Of a stretch of 32,388 nucleotides of DNA, positions 15,329 to 23,511 are shown in pieces. The notes under the pieces were generated by a model. The model had not been told where the DNA came from, did not search any database, and worked only from the letters and a program-made list of their open reading frames with translations. The position numbers were made by a program, and so were the translations under genes. Numbering within the stretch: the stretch's first letter is position 1; each line of letters begins with the position of its first letter. Source of the DNA: an uncultured Emergencia sp. (GTDB lineage Bacteria > Bacillota > Clostridia > Peptostreptococcales > Anaerovoracaceae); assembly GCA_937997955.1 (NCBI GenBank), contig CALLDR010000026.1, positions 1-32,388 of the forward strand, read 5' to 3'.

Positions 15329-15339
15329 ATATATAGTGA

Positions 15340-15366
15340 TTAGCACTCGAAGCGAGTGAGTGCTAA
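15340..15366. promoter_or_regulatory. CIRCE operator (HrcA binding site)
   Basis: TTAGCACTC (15340-15348), 9-nt spacer and GAGTGCTAA (15358-15366): a perfect match to the CIRCE consensus. It lies between the promoter and hrcA, so HrcA should repress its own operon until heat or misfolded protein occupies the chaperones. Confidence 0.98.
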
Positions 15367-15381
15367 TAAGGAGTGAAAGCT

Positions 15382-16428
15382 ATGGAATTAACAGAAAGAA
15401 AATTGAAGATTTTGCAGGCGATCATCAGCGATTATGTCAAGTCTGCAGAGCCTGTTGGTTCGCGAACCCTTTCCAAAAAATTTGAACTGGGCATCAGCCC
15501 GGCGACGATCAGAAACGAGATGAGTGACCTGGAGGAAATGGGTTATCTGACCCACCCGCATACTTCGGCGGGACGCGTGCCTTCAGATAAAGCCTATAGA
15601 TTATACGTAAACAGCCTGATGGAAAAGCACGAGCTTTCCCCGACGGAAAAGAATTTGATCGCGGAGCGGCTCAGAGCCAACGTCAACGAATTCGACGAGA
15701 CCATCAGACACGCGGCAAAGCTGTTGTCTGAGATCACCAACCTGACCTCCTTCGCCATGACGCCGACCAAGAACGAAGATACGCTGAAGTTCATCAATCT
15801 GCTGCCGGTAGATGAGAATACCGTGGTACTGATGATCGTATCGGAGAGCGGCAAGATTTCCAATACGGCCCTGCGGATGCGGGTTCCTTATACGGAAGAA
15901 GGTCTGCAGCTTCTGGCGAAGAACATGACCTACAACTACAACGGCAAGAAGATCACCGACGTCCTTCGGAACCATATTATTGCCAGCTTTGAATCCGACA
16001 TCGAGGCCATGAGCAAGCTGGCGGAGAATATCATGCCGAACTTCATGAGGACGCTGGAGGAGATGCTCAACGTCAACCTCTACATGGACGGCCTGACCAA
16101 CATCTTCGACATTCCCGAGTACAGCGATCTGGAGAAGGCGAGAAGCTTCCTGTCACTGCTCGATAAGAAGGAAGACTTTACGAAGAAGCTCATCGAGAGG
16201 GAAGACGGCATCATCGTCACCATCGGCGATGAAAATGCCGACGATTTGATGAATGATTGTTCCGTAATTACGGCAACCTATCATGTAGACGGCAAGCTGG
16301 TGGGTAAGATCGGCGTTATCGGTCCGACCCGGATGAAGTACGGTGAGATCACTTCGATCGTAGAATATTTGACAGAAAATCTGAACAATACATTTCAATT
16401 AGAAGGCGGTGAAAAGGATCGTGAGTAA
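15382..16428 (+). CDS. hrcA: Heat-inducible transcription repressor HrcA
   Basis: A 348-residue repressor that binds CIRCE. The N-terminal winged helix (about residues 1-75) holds the family segments EPVGSRTLSKKF and GISPATIRNEMSDLEEMGYL. A GAF-like middle domain and the C-terminal GxIGVIGPTRMKYGEI motif (GKIGVIGPTRM here) follow. The ATG at 15382 is chosen because AAGGAG lies 8 nt upstream; a GTG at 15373 overlaps that site. It is the first gene of the chaperone operon, directly behind a perfect CIRCE. The end overlaps the grpE start. Confidence 0.97.
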   Translation: MELTERKLKILQAIISDYVKSAEPVGSRTLSKKFELGISPATIRNEMSDLEEMGYLTHPHTSAGRVPSDKAYRLYVNSLMEKHELSPTEKNLIAERLRANVNEFDETIRHAAKLLSEITNLTSFAMTPTKNEDTLKFINLLPVDENTVVLMIVSESGKISNTALRMRVPYTEEGLQLLAKNMTYNYNGKKITDVLRNHIIASFESDIEAMSKLAENIMPNFMRTLEEMLNVNLYMDGLTNIFDIPEYSDLEKARSFLSLLDKKEDFTKKLIEREDGIIVTIGDENADDLMNDCSVITATYHVDGKLVGKIGVIGPTRMKYGEITSIVEYLTENLNNTFQLEGGEKDRE

Positions 16429-17026
16429 CGAAGAAAAAAAGGTGAATTTAGAAGAAGATCTGAACGACGATTTGAAAGAGGCGGAGGCAGCCGAGGATGA
16501 AGCGGCAGCCGACGCGGCAGGAGCGGAGAATATAGATCCTGCAGAGGAAGGAGAGGCTTCGGCAGGCGGCGATGAGGGCCAGAACCCACAGCAGAACGCC
16601 CAGCAGAAGGAAGAAGACGAAGCGCTGAACACCAAGTATCTGCGGCTTATGGCAGATTTCCAGAACTACAAGAGGAGAGCCGAGAAGGAAAAAGGCGATA
16701 TCTACGCCTACGCCAACGAGAAACTGGTGACCCAGCTGCTGGACGTCATAGACAGCTTTGAGCGGGCTTTGATGCACGAGGCGGCAGACGAAAGCTTCGC
16801 GGAAGGCATGAGAATGATTTTCAAACAGCTCACCGGGGTGCTTGAAAAAGCAGGGCTGGAGGAAATAGATGCGCTTGGACAGGACTTTGATCCTAATTTC
16901 CATAACGCGGTCATGATGGAGGACAACGCCGACTACGAGAGCGGCAAAGTGACCGAAGTCATGCAGAAGGGGTATTTACTCAATAAAAAGGTCATCAGAC
17001 CTTCCATGGTAAAAGTAAACAATTAA
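16421..17026 (+). CDS. grpE: Nucleotide exchange factor GrpE
   Basis: About 201 residues. The N-terminal 65 residues are very acidic and Ala/Glu-rich, likely disordered. A long helix (about 70-125, including YLRLMADFQNYKRRAEKEK) makes the dimer stalk. The C-terminal beta domain ends with VTEVMQKGYLLNKKVIRPSMVKV, typical of GrpE. It releases ADP from DnaK. No ATG exists near the start: GTG at 16421 sits 11 nt after AGGCGG, and a GTG at 16409 is the alternative. Either way the start lies inside the hrcA end, implying coupled translation. Confidence 0.95.
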   Translation: MSNEEKKVNLEEDLNDDLKEAEAAEDEAAADAAGAENIDPAEEGEASAGGDEGQNPQQNAQQKEEDEALNTKYLRLMADFQNYKRRAEKEKGDIYAYANEKLVTQLLDVIDSFERALMHEAADESFAEGMRMIFKQLTGVLEKAGLEEIDALGQDFDPNFHNAVMMEDNADYESGKVTEVMQKGYLLNKKVIRPSMVKVNN

Positions 17027-17064
17027 GCCTGGCGGTTTTGCGTATTGCCGCGAAAGGCCCAGGC
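17027..17064 (+). other. grpE-dnaK intergenic hairpin
   Basis: GCCTGG (17027-17032) pairs with CCAGGC (17059-17064), and CGG with CCG inside. No T run follows, so it is not a full terminator. It begins immediately after the grpE stop and may mark an mRNA processing or stability site that lets dnaK be expressed at a different level. Confidence 0.45.
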
Positions 17065-17103
17065 CGATCATCAAAATGGTATATTTCAAAGGAGGAATTT
17101 AAA

Positions 17104-18978
17104 ATGGCAAAAGTAATAGGTATAGATTTAGGTACAACAAACAGCTGCGTATCCGTATTGGAAGGCGGCGATCCGGTCGTAATCGCCAATGCTGAGGGCA
17201 ACAGAACCACCCCGTCTGTTGTCGGTTTCGCGAAGAACGGCGAGAGACTGGTAGGCGAGACAGCCAAGAGACAGGCTGTAACAAACCCGGAGAGAACTAT
17301 CGCATCTATCAAAAGACACATGGGCGAGGACTACACTGTAGAGATCGACGGAAAGAAGTACACACCGCAGGACATCTCCGCGATGATTCTGGCGAAGCTG
17401 AAGGCTGACGCGGAAAGCTATCTGGGAGAGAAGGTTTCCGAAGCGGTTATCACGGTTCCGGCTTACTTCTCCGACGCGCAGAAGCAGGCGACAAAGGACG
17501 CCGGCAAGATCGCGGGCCTGGATGTAAAGAGAATCATCAACGAGCCGACGGCGGCTTCCCTGGCTTATGGCCTGGACAAGGAAGAAGGCTCCCATAAGAT
17601 CCTGGTATACGACCTGGGCGGCGGTACCTTCGATGTATCCATTCTGGAGCTGGGCGACGGCGTATTTGAAGTACTGGCAACCAACGGCGACACTCACCTG
17701 GGCGGCGACGACTTCGACAACGCGGTCATGAACTTCCTGGCAGACAGCTTTGCCAAGGAAAACGGCGTAGACCTGAGAAGCGACAAGATGGCCCTGCAGA
17801 GACTGAAGGAAGCTGCTGAAAAGGCGAAGAAAGAGCTTTCCAGCGCTCAGACCACCAACATCAACCTGCCGTTCATCACAGTGACCGCGGACGGTCCGCT
17901 CCACATGAACATGGATCTGACCAGAGCAAAATTCGACCAGCTGACTGCTGATCTGGTAAATAAATCCATCGAACCGATGAAGAAGGCTATGGCTGACGCG
18001 GGCGTTACCAACAGCGATATCGCCAAGGTCATCTTGGTCGGCGGTTCCACCAGAATCCCGGCTGTACAGGAAGCCGTCAAGAGAGTGACCGGCAAAGAGC
18101 CGTTCAAGGGCATCAACCCTGACGAGTGCGTATCCATCGGCGCGGCTATCCAGGCCGGCGTTCTGACCGGCGAGGTCAACGACGTACTGCTGCTGGACGT
18201 TACACCGCTGTCCCTGTCCATCGAGACCTTAGGCGGCGTTGCAACAAAGCTGATCGAGAGAAACACCACGATTCCGACAAAGAAGAGCCAGATCTTCTCC
18301 ACTGCGGCTGACAACCAGACCGCTGTAGACATCCACGTAATGCAGGGTGAAAGAGAGATGGCTGCCGGAAACATCACCCTGGGCCGTTTCCAGCTGACCG
18401 GCATCGCGCCGGCGCCTCGCGGTATTCCGCAGATCGAGGTTACCTTTGATATCGACGCCAACGGCATCGTAAACGTAAGCGCGAAGGATCTGGGAACCGG
18501 CAAGATGCAGAACATCACCATCACTTCCTCCACCAACCTGTCCGACGAGGAGATCAACCAGAAGGTCAAGGAAGCAGAGCAGTATGCTGAAGAGGACAGA
18601 AAGAGGAAGGCTGAGATCGAAGAGAGAAACAAGGCCGAAAACCTGGTATATGAGACTGAAAAGGCTCTGAAGGAACTGGAAGGCAAGATCTCCGACGATG
18701 AGAAGAGATCCGTAGAGGAAGCCAAGGATGCTCTGAAGAGCGCGCTGGAAGCCAACAATCCGGACGATATCAAAGCGAAGACTGAGGCCCTGACTGAGAA
18801 GTTCCACGCGATCTCCACCAAGCTGTACGAGCAGGCCGCACAGGCCCAGCAGGCAGCGGGCGGCGCGGGATTTGACCCGAACATGGGCGCAGGCGCGGCT
18901 GGCGGCGCTGGCAGCGCAGGTCCGGCGGACGATAACGTGGTAGACGCGGACTATGAGGTTGTGGACGACGACAAATAA
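17104..18978 (+). CDS. dnaK: Chaperone DnaK (Hsp70)
   Basis: A 624-residue Hsp70. The ATP-binding domain starts with GIDLGTTNSCV, followed by DLGGGTFDVS (about residues 170-180) and VLVGGSTRIPAV-like phosphate motifs. The substrate-binding domain begins after the linker DVLLLDVTPLSL. A helical lid and a Gly/Ala-rich tail end in VVDADYEVVDDDK. It folds nascent and damaged proteins with DnaJ and GrpE. AAAGGAGG (17087-17094) is 9 nt before the ATG at 17104; the frame is open upstream but those codons lack a ribosome site. Hairpins flank the gene on both sides. Confidence 0.98.
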   Translation: MAKVIGIDLGTTNSCVSVLEGGDPVVIANAEGNRTTPSVVGFAKNGERLVGETAKRQAVTNPERTIASIKRHMGEDYTVEIDGKKYTPQDISAMILAKLKADAESYLGEKVSEAVITVPAYFSDAQKQATKDAGKIAGLDVKRIINEPTAASLAYGLDKEEGSHKILVYDLGGGTFDVSILELGDGVFEVLATNGDTHLGGDDFDNAVMNFLADSFAKENGVDLRSDKMALQRLKEAAEKAKKELSSAQTTNINLPFITVTADGPLHMNMDLTRAKFDQLTADLVNKSIEPMKKAMADAGVTNSDIAKVILVGGSTRIPAVQEAVKRVTGKEPFKGINPDECVSIGAAIQAGVLTGEVNDVLLLDVTPLSLSIETLGGVATKLIERNTTIPTKKSQIFSTAADNQTAVDIHVMQGEREMAAGNITLGRFQLTGIAPAPRGIPQIEVTFDIDANGIVNVSAKDLGTGKMQNITITSSTNLSDEEINQKVKEAEQYAEEDRKRKAEIEERNKAENLVYETEKALKELEGKISDDEKRSVEEAKDALKSALEANNPDDIKAKTEALTEKFHAISTKLYEQAAQAQQAAGGAGFDPNMGAGAAGGAGSAGPADDNVVDADYEVVDDDK

Positions 18979-18990
18979 AGCTGTTTGAAT

Positions 18991-19040
18991 GAAATTTGCG
19001 ATTTGCTCACGGCGGGTCCGTCCCGCCGCGGGCAAATTTC
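18991..19040 (+). other. dnaK-dnaJ intergenic two-part hairpin
   Basis: Outer arms GAAATTTGC (18991-18999) and GCAAATTTC (19032-19040) are perfect over 9 bp. An inner stem CGGCGGG (19010-19016) pairs with CCCGCCG (19022-19028). There is no T run, so it is likely an attenuation or RNA-processing element lowering dnaJ relative to dnaK (inference). Confidence 0.55.
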
Positions 19041-19078
19041 TGCGTTATCAATGAGAAAGCGATGGAAGGTGAAAGACT

Positions 19079-20221
19079 ATGGCAGAAAAGAGAGATTATT
19101 ATGAGGTCCTGGGCCTGAAAAAGGGCGCCAGCGATGAAGAAATAAAAAAAGCCTTCCGAAAGATGGCTATGAAGTACCACCCGGACAGAAATCCGGGGGA
19201 TAAGGATGCCGAAGAGAAGTTCAAAGAGGTCAATGAGGCCTACGGCGTTTTGTCCGATCCGGATAAGAAGAGCAAGTACGATCGCTTCGGCCATGCCGGC
19301 GTAGATCCGAATGCGGGCTTCGGCGGCGGCGCGGGCTTTGGCGGCGCCGGCGGATTTGAGGATATCTTTGATATCTTCGGCAACATGTTTGGCGGCGGCT
19401 TCGGCGGCGGCAGCGCCAGCAGGCGCAACGGCCCGATGAAGGGCAGGGATCTGCAGAAGGCCATTACCATCGACTTTGAAGAGGCTGCTTTCGGAACAAA
19501 GAAAGAGATCAGTATCAATAAATATGTGAAGTGTCCGACCTGTAACGGGGAGGGTACCGCGCCGGGAACGGAGAAGAAGACCTGCAGCAACTGCGGCGGC
19601 AGCGGACAGGTACATACTGTTCAGCGGACGCCCTTTGGCCAGTTCCAGAGCACAGGCCCGTGTCCGGAGTGCGGCGGAAAGGGAACGGTCATCGAAAAGC
19701 CGTGTCCTGACTGCGGCGGCACCGGCAAAGTCCGCAAGACCATCAAGATCAATGTGGAAATCCCCGCCGGTGTGGACAACGACAGCGTGATTCCGATCCG
19801 CGGCCAGGGTGAGCCGGGCGAAAACGGCGGACCAAACGGCGACCTGTACGTGGTGATCACGGTCAAACCGCACAAGATCTTCAAGAGAGACAGAGACAAT
19901 CTGTATCTGGATATTCCGATCACCTTTAATCAGGCGGCCCTGGGCGACGAGATCACCGTGCCGACCCTGGACGGAAAGGTGTCCTATAAGGTGCCTGCGG
20001 GAACCCAGCCGAACACGGTCTTCCGCCTCAAAGGCAAGGGCATGCGCAACGTGCGTAACGGCCGCATGGGCGATCTCTATGTAAAGGTTATCCTGGAAGT
20101 GCCGACAAAGCTCAACGCGAAGCAGAAGAAGGCCATCGAGGACATGGGCAAAGCGGTGGACACCAAGTGCTACCAGAAAAAATCCGGCTTTGCCGAGAAG
20201 ATGAAGGAGCTTTTTAAATAA
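19079..20221 (+). CDS. dnaJ: Chaperone DnaJ (Hsp40, type I)
   Basis: A 380-residue type I DnaJ. The J domain has HPD at residues 34-36. A Gly/Phe-rich linker (about 75-115) follows. Four zinc-binding CxxCxGxG repeats are present: CPTCNGEG, CSNCGGSG, CPECGGKG and CPDCGGTG. Two C-terminal substrate-binding domains complete it. It delivers clients to DnaK and stimulates its ATPase. GGAAGG precedes the ATG by about 9 nt. It is the last gene of the CIRCE operon, followed by a terminator. Its stop codon lies inside the first unit of a direct repeat. Confidence 0.98.
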   Translation: MAEKRDYYEVLGLKKGASDEEIKKAFRKMAMKYHPDRNPGDKDAEEKFKEVNEAYGVLSDPDKKSKYDRFGHAGVDPNAGFGGGAGFGGAGGFEDIFDIFGNMFGGGFGGGSASRRNGPMKGRDLQKAITIDFEEAAFGTKKEISINKYVKCPTCNGEGTAPGTEKKTCSNCGGSGQVHTVQRTPFGQFQSTGPCPECGGKGTVIEKPCPDCGGTGKVRKTIKINVEIPAGVDNDSVIPIRGQGEPGENGGPNGDLYVVITVKPHKIFKRDRDNLYLDIPITFNQAALGDEITVPTLDGKVSYKVPAGTQPNTVFRLKGKGMRNVRNGRMGDLYVKVILEVPTKLNAKQKKAIEDMGKAVDTKCYQKKSGFAEKMKELFK

Positions 20222-20251
20222 AGTAAAGGGATTCTATAAAGTAAAGGGATT
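20218..20251 (+). repeat. Direct repeat duplicating the dnaJ stop region
   Basis: ATAAAGTAAAGGGATT occurs twice without mismatch (20218-20233 and 20236-20251), an 18-bp period. The first copy contains the dnaJ TAA. Confidence 0.8.
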
Positions 20252-20286
20252 TTGAAGAACCCCATTTGAGAATAGACTGAAGAAGG

Positions 20287-20316
20287 AAGAGACAGGAGGA
20301 ATCCGTCTCTTTTTTC
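20287..20316 (+). terminator. Terminator of the hrcA-dnaJ operon
   Basis: AAGAGAC (20287-20293) pairs with GTCTCTT (20305-20311), followed by more T residues to 20315. It lies about 65 bp after the dnaJ stop. It cuts the chaperone operon off from everything downstream. Confidence 0.75.
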
Positions 20317-20422
20317 TTGGCAGCGGCGGACATCAGGCTGGACAAGGGAAATGTGCTGCGCCGGGGCGTTCCGGCGGAAAATTTTGGATAAGAGTTAGAA
20401 GTTTTTTCCTGAAACCTCTTGA

Positions 20423-20441
20423 CCTTGGTATAATACCAGGG
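20423..20441. promoter_or_regulatory. Palindrome overlapping a TATAAT -10, candidate operator
   Basis: CCTTGGTAT-A-ATACCAGGG is an odd-centred palindrome with 8 of 9 positions matched. Its centre overlaps TATAAT (20429-20434). The -35 region is poor (TTCCTG or TTTCCT at 17-18 bp). A weak promoter with an operator over its -10 is typical of repressed sugar-transport genes. It precedes the GPH-type symporter by 85 bp. Confidence 0.5.
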
Positions 20442-20454
20442 TTTATGATAGAGT

Positions 20455-20507
20455 CAGAAGATGCTCACTCTGCTGTGCTCATTCATCTTATGCAGACCCA
20501 TCTTCTG
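20455..20507 (+). other. Leader stem-loop before the GPH-type symporter
   Basis: CAGAAGATG (20455-20463) and CATCTTCTG (20499-20507) are perfect 9-bp arms with a 35-nt loop, 18 bp before the start codon. The ribosome site GAGGTGA (20514-20520) is just outside the stem. It could modulate translation. The stem may be chance, but the perfect 9-bp match and placement are suggestive. Confidence 0.4.
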
Positions 20508-20525
20508 GAATTTGAGGTGATATAT

Positions 20526-21944
20526 ATGAAATTAAAATTCAGAACCAAGCTGTCCTACGGCATCGGAGGTCTGGCAGATAACGCGCTGTTCACTCTGATC
20601 GAGACCTTTTTGCTGTTCTTCCTAACCACGGTGGTCGGGATCAAACCGGCGACAGCGGGGCTGATCCTGGCCCTGGGCTGTGTCTGGGAGGCCATCTGCG
20701 GGCCGATCAGCGGCTTCCTTTCTGACAATATAGAGACCCGGTTCGGCAAGAGAAAGCCTTTTCTCATGGCCGCCGCCCTGCCGGCCGCCGTCGTTACCAG
20801 CCTGCTGTTTACCTCCATCGAAATGCCGTATACGGCAAAGGTCCTCTACTACGGCTTGATGACCATCTTGTTCTGGTGGTGCTTCGCCATCTTCTTTGTG
20901 CCGTACATGACATGGGGATCAGAGCTGACAGAGGATTACCACGAGAGGACGGTTCTTCGATCCTATGCCTATGTGTTCAACCAGATCGGCAAGGGGCTGG
21001 GTACCGTCATGCCTACCATTCTGGTAGCAGTCCTGATGGGGATCGGCTTCAGCCTGTCAGCCAGCTGGTCCGCCGTAGGCATTACTGTGGGAGCTGCCAG
21101 CGGCGCGGCCCTTTTGATCTGTTCCCTGACCATCAAAGAATCCGACGTGTCTGGCTTTGTGAAGGATCCGAACAAAGCCAGGGTCCTGACCTTTGCCAAC
21201 ATCAAAAAGATGTTCGCTTCCTACGGGACCATCATCAAGCTGCGCCCCATCAAATATCTCATCGGCGGCAGTCTAATCTATCTGATCGCCAATACCGTAT
21301 TTCTTTCGGACATGGTCTATTACTATACATATAATATGGGGCTTTCCGCCGTTGAGATTTCCGGTATTACCCTGTTCATGACGGTTTTCGGCATCGCTAT
21401 GACGCCATTTGTGGCGAAGCTGGCGGAAAAAACCGATAAAAAAGCCGCTATTGCAGGCGGACTGACTGCCAGCGGCGCCGCTTTGATCGCGGCGCGTCTG
21501 CTGGGCGTGGAAACCGTATTGGAGGCGTGCGCCGTCAGCGCGGTATTCTCCGTAGGGAACACCTGCTACTGGCAGCTGATGCCGTCCATGATCTACGACG
21601 TGTGCCAGGCGGAGGAGTTGGCGTCGGGCAAACAGCGCTCCGGCGAGGTCATCTCCCTGCAGGCGTTGTCCGAGTCCCTTTCCGCCGCCATTGGCGTCCA
21701 GCTGCTGGGCATCATCCTGCAGCAGGCTGGGTTCGCTGATGCGGCGGCAGCGCAGCCGGCCTCAGCTCTGCTGTGGATCAGCAACAGCTACTGCCTGCTT
21801 CCGGGACTGTGCATGATCGCTGTGGCCCTGATTCTGAGCCGCTATCCGATCAACAGAAGGACCTATCCGCGGATTCTGGAAGGCGTGGAAAAACGCCGCA
21901 GAGGGGAAGAGGTGGATCTCAGCGAATACGAGGATATCTTTTGA
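20526..21944 (+). CDS. GPH-family (MFS) glycoside/hexuronide:cation symporter
   Basis: A 472-residue membrane protein with about 12 hydrophobic segments. The start KLSYGIGGLADN, the GPISGFLSDN...RFGKRKPFL loop between helices 2 and 3, and the VPYMTWGSEL segment near helix 4-5 are characteristic of glycoside-pentoside-hexuronide symporters. These import sugars with Na+ or H+. The ATG at 20526 is chosen because GAGGTGA lies 5 nt upstream; an in-frame ATG at 20445 falls inside the leader stem-loop region. No glycosidase gene is adjacent, so the sugar cannot be named. It is convergent with the M32 gene, with a hairpin between. Confidence 0.82.
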   Translation: MKLKFRTKLSYGIGGLADNALFTLIETFLLFFLTTVVGIKPATAGLILALGCVWEAICGPISGFLSDNIETRFGKRKPFLMAAALPAAVVTSLLFTSIEMPYTAKVLYYGLMTILFWWCFAIFFVPYMTWGSELTEDYHERTVLRSYAYVFNQIGKGLGTVMPTILVAVLMGIGFSLSASWSAVGITVGAASGAALLICSLTIKESDVSGFVKDPNKARVLTFANIKKMFASYGTIIKLRPIKYLIGGSLIYLIANTVFLSDMVYYYTYNMGLSAVEISGITLFMTVFGIAMTPFVAKLAEKTDKKAAIAGGLTASGAALIAARLLGVETVLEACAVSAVFSVGNTCYWQLMPSMIYDVCQAEELASGKQRSGEVISLQALSESLSAAIGVQLLGIILQQAGFADAAAAQPASALLWISNSYCLLPGLCMIAVALILSRYPINRRTYPRILEGVEKRRRGEEVDLSEYEDIF

Positions 21945-21946
21945 GT

Positions 21947-21973
21947 TCAGAACCGGCTTTGAGCCAGTTCTGA
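21947..21973. terminator. Convergent hairpin between symporter and M32 genes
   Basis: TCAGAACCGGCT (21947-21958) and AGCCAGTTCTGA (21962-21973) pair at 11 of 12 positions around a 3-nt loop. It sits in the 34-bp gap between two convergent genes. T runs are lacking, so it may be a weak bidirectional terminator or an mRNA end-protecting stem. Confidence 0.6.
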
Positions 21974-21978
21974 TCGCC

Positions 21979-23490
21979 CTATAGCCTGTACACCTCCGTA
22001 TACTTTTTCAACAGATAATCCATGTAGGCCTGAGGGGACAGCTCGGCTCCCGTAGCGGCCTGCAAAAGCTGATTGGTGGAATACTGGGCGCCGTAGGTGT
22101 AGATATGCTCCTTGAGCCACTGGTTGATGACGGCGAAATCGCCTTTTTCGATCAGCCGGTCCAGAGGTCCGCAGTCCGCTTCCGCGGCGGCGGCCAGCTG
22201 GGCGGCGGCCAGATTTGCCACCAAATAAGTCGGAAAATAACCTACGTAGCCGGCGGCCCAGTGTATGTCCTGGAGCACGCCGTCCGCGTCGTTGGACGGG
22301 GTAATGCCCAGAACGGCCTGATACTTCTGGTTCCAGACCTTTGGCAGGTCGGCTACGGTGAGCCGGCCGTTGATCAGATCCCGTTCGATTTCGTAGCGGA
22401 TGATGATGTGCAGAAGGTAGGTCAGCTCGTCCGCCTGGATACGGATCAGGGCAGGGGCCACTCCGTTGACCTCTTCGTAAAACTGCTGCGGGTCGATGGT
22501 CAGCTGTCCGCCTGAGAATGCGGATAACTCGCGGGCAAAAAAGACGGAAAAGCCGCGGCTTCTGCCGATGATGTTCTCGTAGAGCCTTCCGATGCCTTCC
22601 TCCAGGGCGAAGGACGGAACCTTGGCTAGCAGGGTTCCCAGCAGGTTTTTGTCGATGGATTGCTGGTAGATGCCTTTGCCGCCGGAGTGGAGTACGTTGA
22701 ACAGGCCAAAGGCGGTGTCCTCCTCCCTGTAGGCGTTGACGATGCGCACGTCGTCTGGGGAATTGGCCAGGACGGTAGGGTGGGAGCCGATATCGATGCG
22801 GCCGGTGTAGAAGCTGAATCCCATTTTTCCCAGCACGTGCTCCCACAGAGCTCTTTGCCTGTTTCCGTCCATGACCGGCAGAATGGAAGGGGAGGCCACG
22901 GCTTCTGACCTTTGGTTTTTCTGGATCCTGCCGTACAGCTCCAGCAGAAAGGGCTTCAACTCCGCCAGCAGGCTGTCTATGTGGGCCGTGGTAAGCCCGT
23001 CCTGATAGTAGCCCAGCAGCGCGTCGTAAGGGTCGTCCTCATAGCCCCAGTAGCGGGTAAAGCTTTCAAAGGCAGCAAAGATCTTTTCCAGGTAGGGCTG
23101 AAAGAGAGAGAAGTCCTGCTTTTCCCTGGCCTGCTCCCAGACCTGTTCTGATACGGCGATCAGCTGAATATACGCCTGGTATTCGTTTTCGGGGATTTTC
23201 CGTATATACTCCGAGCTTTGGCGGATCTGGGCCACCATGGACTCCGTCAGGGGGTCGTTTTTTTTGTGATGGTCAAAGAAGGCTACGTGGCTTTTGAACC
23301 TGGGTGAGGACATCAGCTTGTACTGTTCATCGGCCAGGAAAGACAGGACCTTGGCCCGGTAGGCGATGGCGCCGGGCGGCATGTAGGTGAGCTTGTCCCA
23401 GTAAATCAGGGAGTTCTGCGTGTATGATAAATATTCTATGTTGCTGATCAGCTCCTTAAATTCCGCTAATCTGCTGTAATAACCGGCCAT
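21979..23490 (-). CDS. M32 carboxypeptidase homologue lacking the HExxH motif (likely pseudoenzyme)
   Basis: A 503-residue, mostly helical protein with clear similarity to M32 (Taq/Pfu-type) metallocarboxypeptidases. Recognisable are GSHPTVLANSPDDVRI, IRYEIERDLI, DLPKVWNQKY and LQDIHWAAGYVGYFPTY, in the usual order and spacing. The zinc motif is broken. Where the family has HExGHALYEQ this protein has HSGGKGIYQQ (His 268, Ser 269, Lys 272), so the catalytic Glu and the second His ligand are lost. The later HESQSRLWEN motif is EEGIGRLYEN, keeping Glu 298. The frame is intact, so it is probably a maintained non-peptidase rather than a decaying gene. AGGAGG lies about 9 nt before the ATG. The LuxR-type gene is 21 bp upstream on the same strand, so they form an operon. 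Confidence 0.82.
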   Translation of the reverse strand: MAGYYSRLAEFKELISNIEYLSYTQNSLIYWDKLTYMPPGAIAYRAKVLSFLADEQYKLMSSPRFKSHVAFFDHHKKNDPLTESMVAQIRQSSEYIRKIPENEYQAYIQLIAVSEQVWEQAREKQDFSLFQPYLEKIFAAFESFTRYWGYEDDPYDALLGYYQDGLTTAHIDSLLAELKPFLLELYGRIQKNQRSEAVASPSILPVMDGNRQRALWEHVLGKMGFSFYTGRIDIGSHPTVLANSPDDVRIVNAYREEDTAFGLFNVLHSGGKGIYQQSIDKNLLGTLLAKVPSFALEEGIGRLYENIIGRSRGFSVFFARELSAFSGGQLTIDPQQFYEEVNGVAPALIRIQADELTYLLHIIIRYEIERDLINGRLTVADLPKVWNQKYQAVLGITPSNDADGVLQDIHWAAGYVGYFPTYLVANLAAAQLAAAAEADCGPLDRLIEKGDFAVINQWLKEHIYTYGAQYSTNQLLQAATGAELSPQAYMDYLLKKYTEVYRL

Positions 23491-23511
23491 TTGGCGCTAC
23501 CTCCTGAACTG

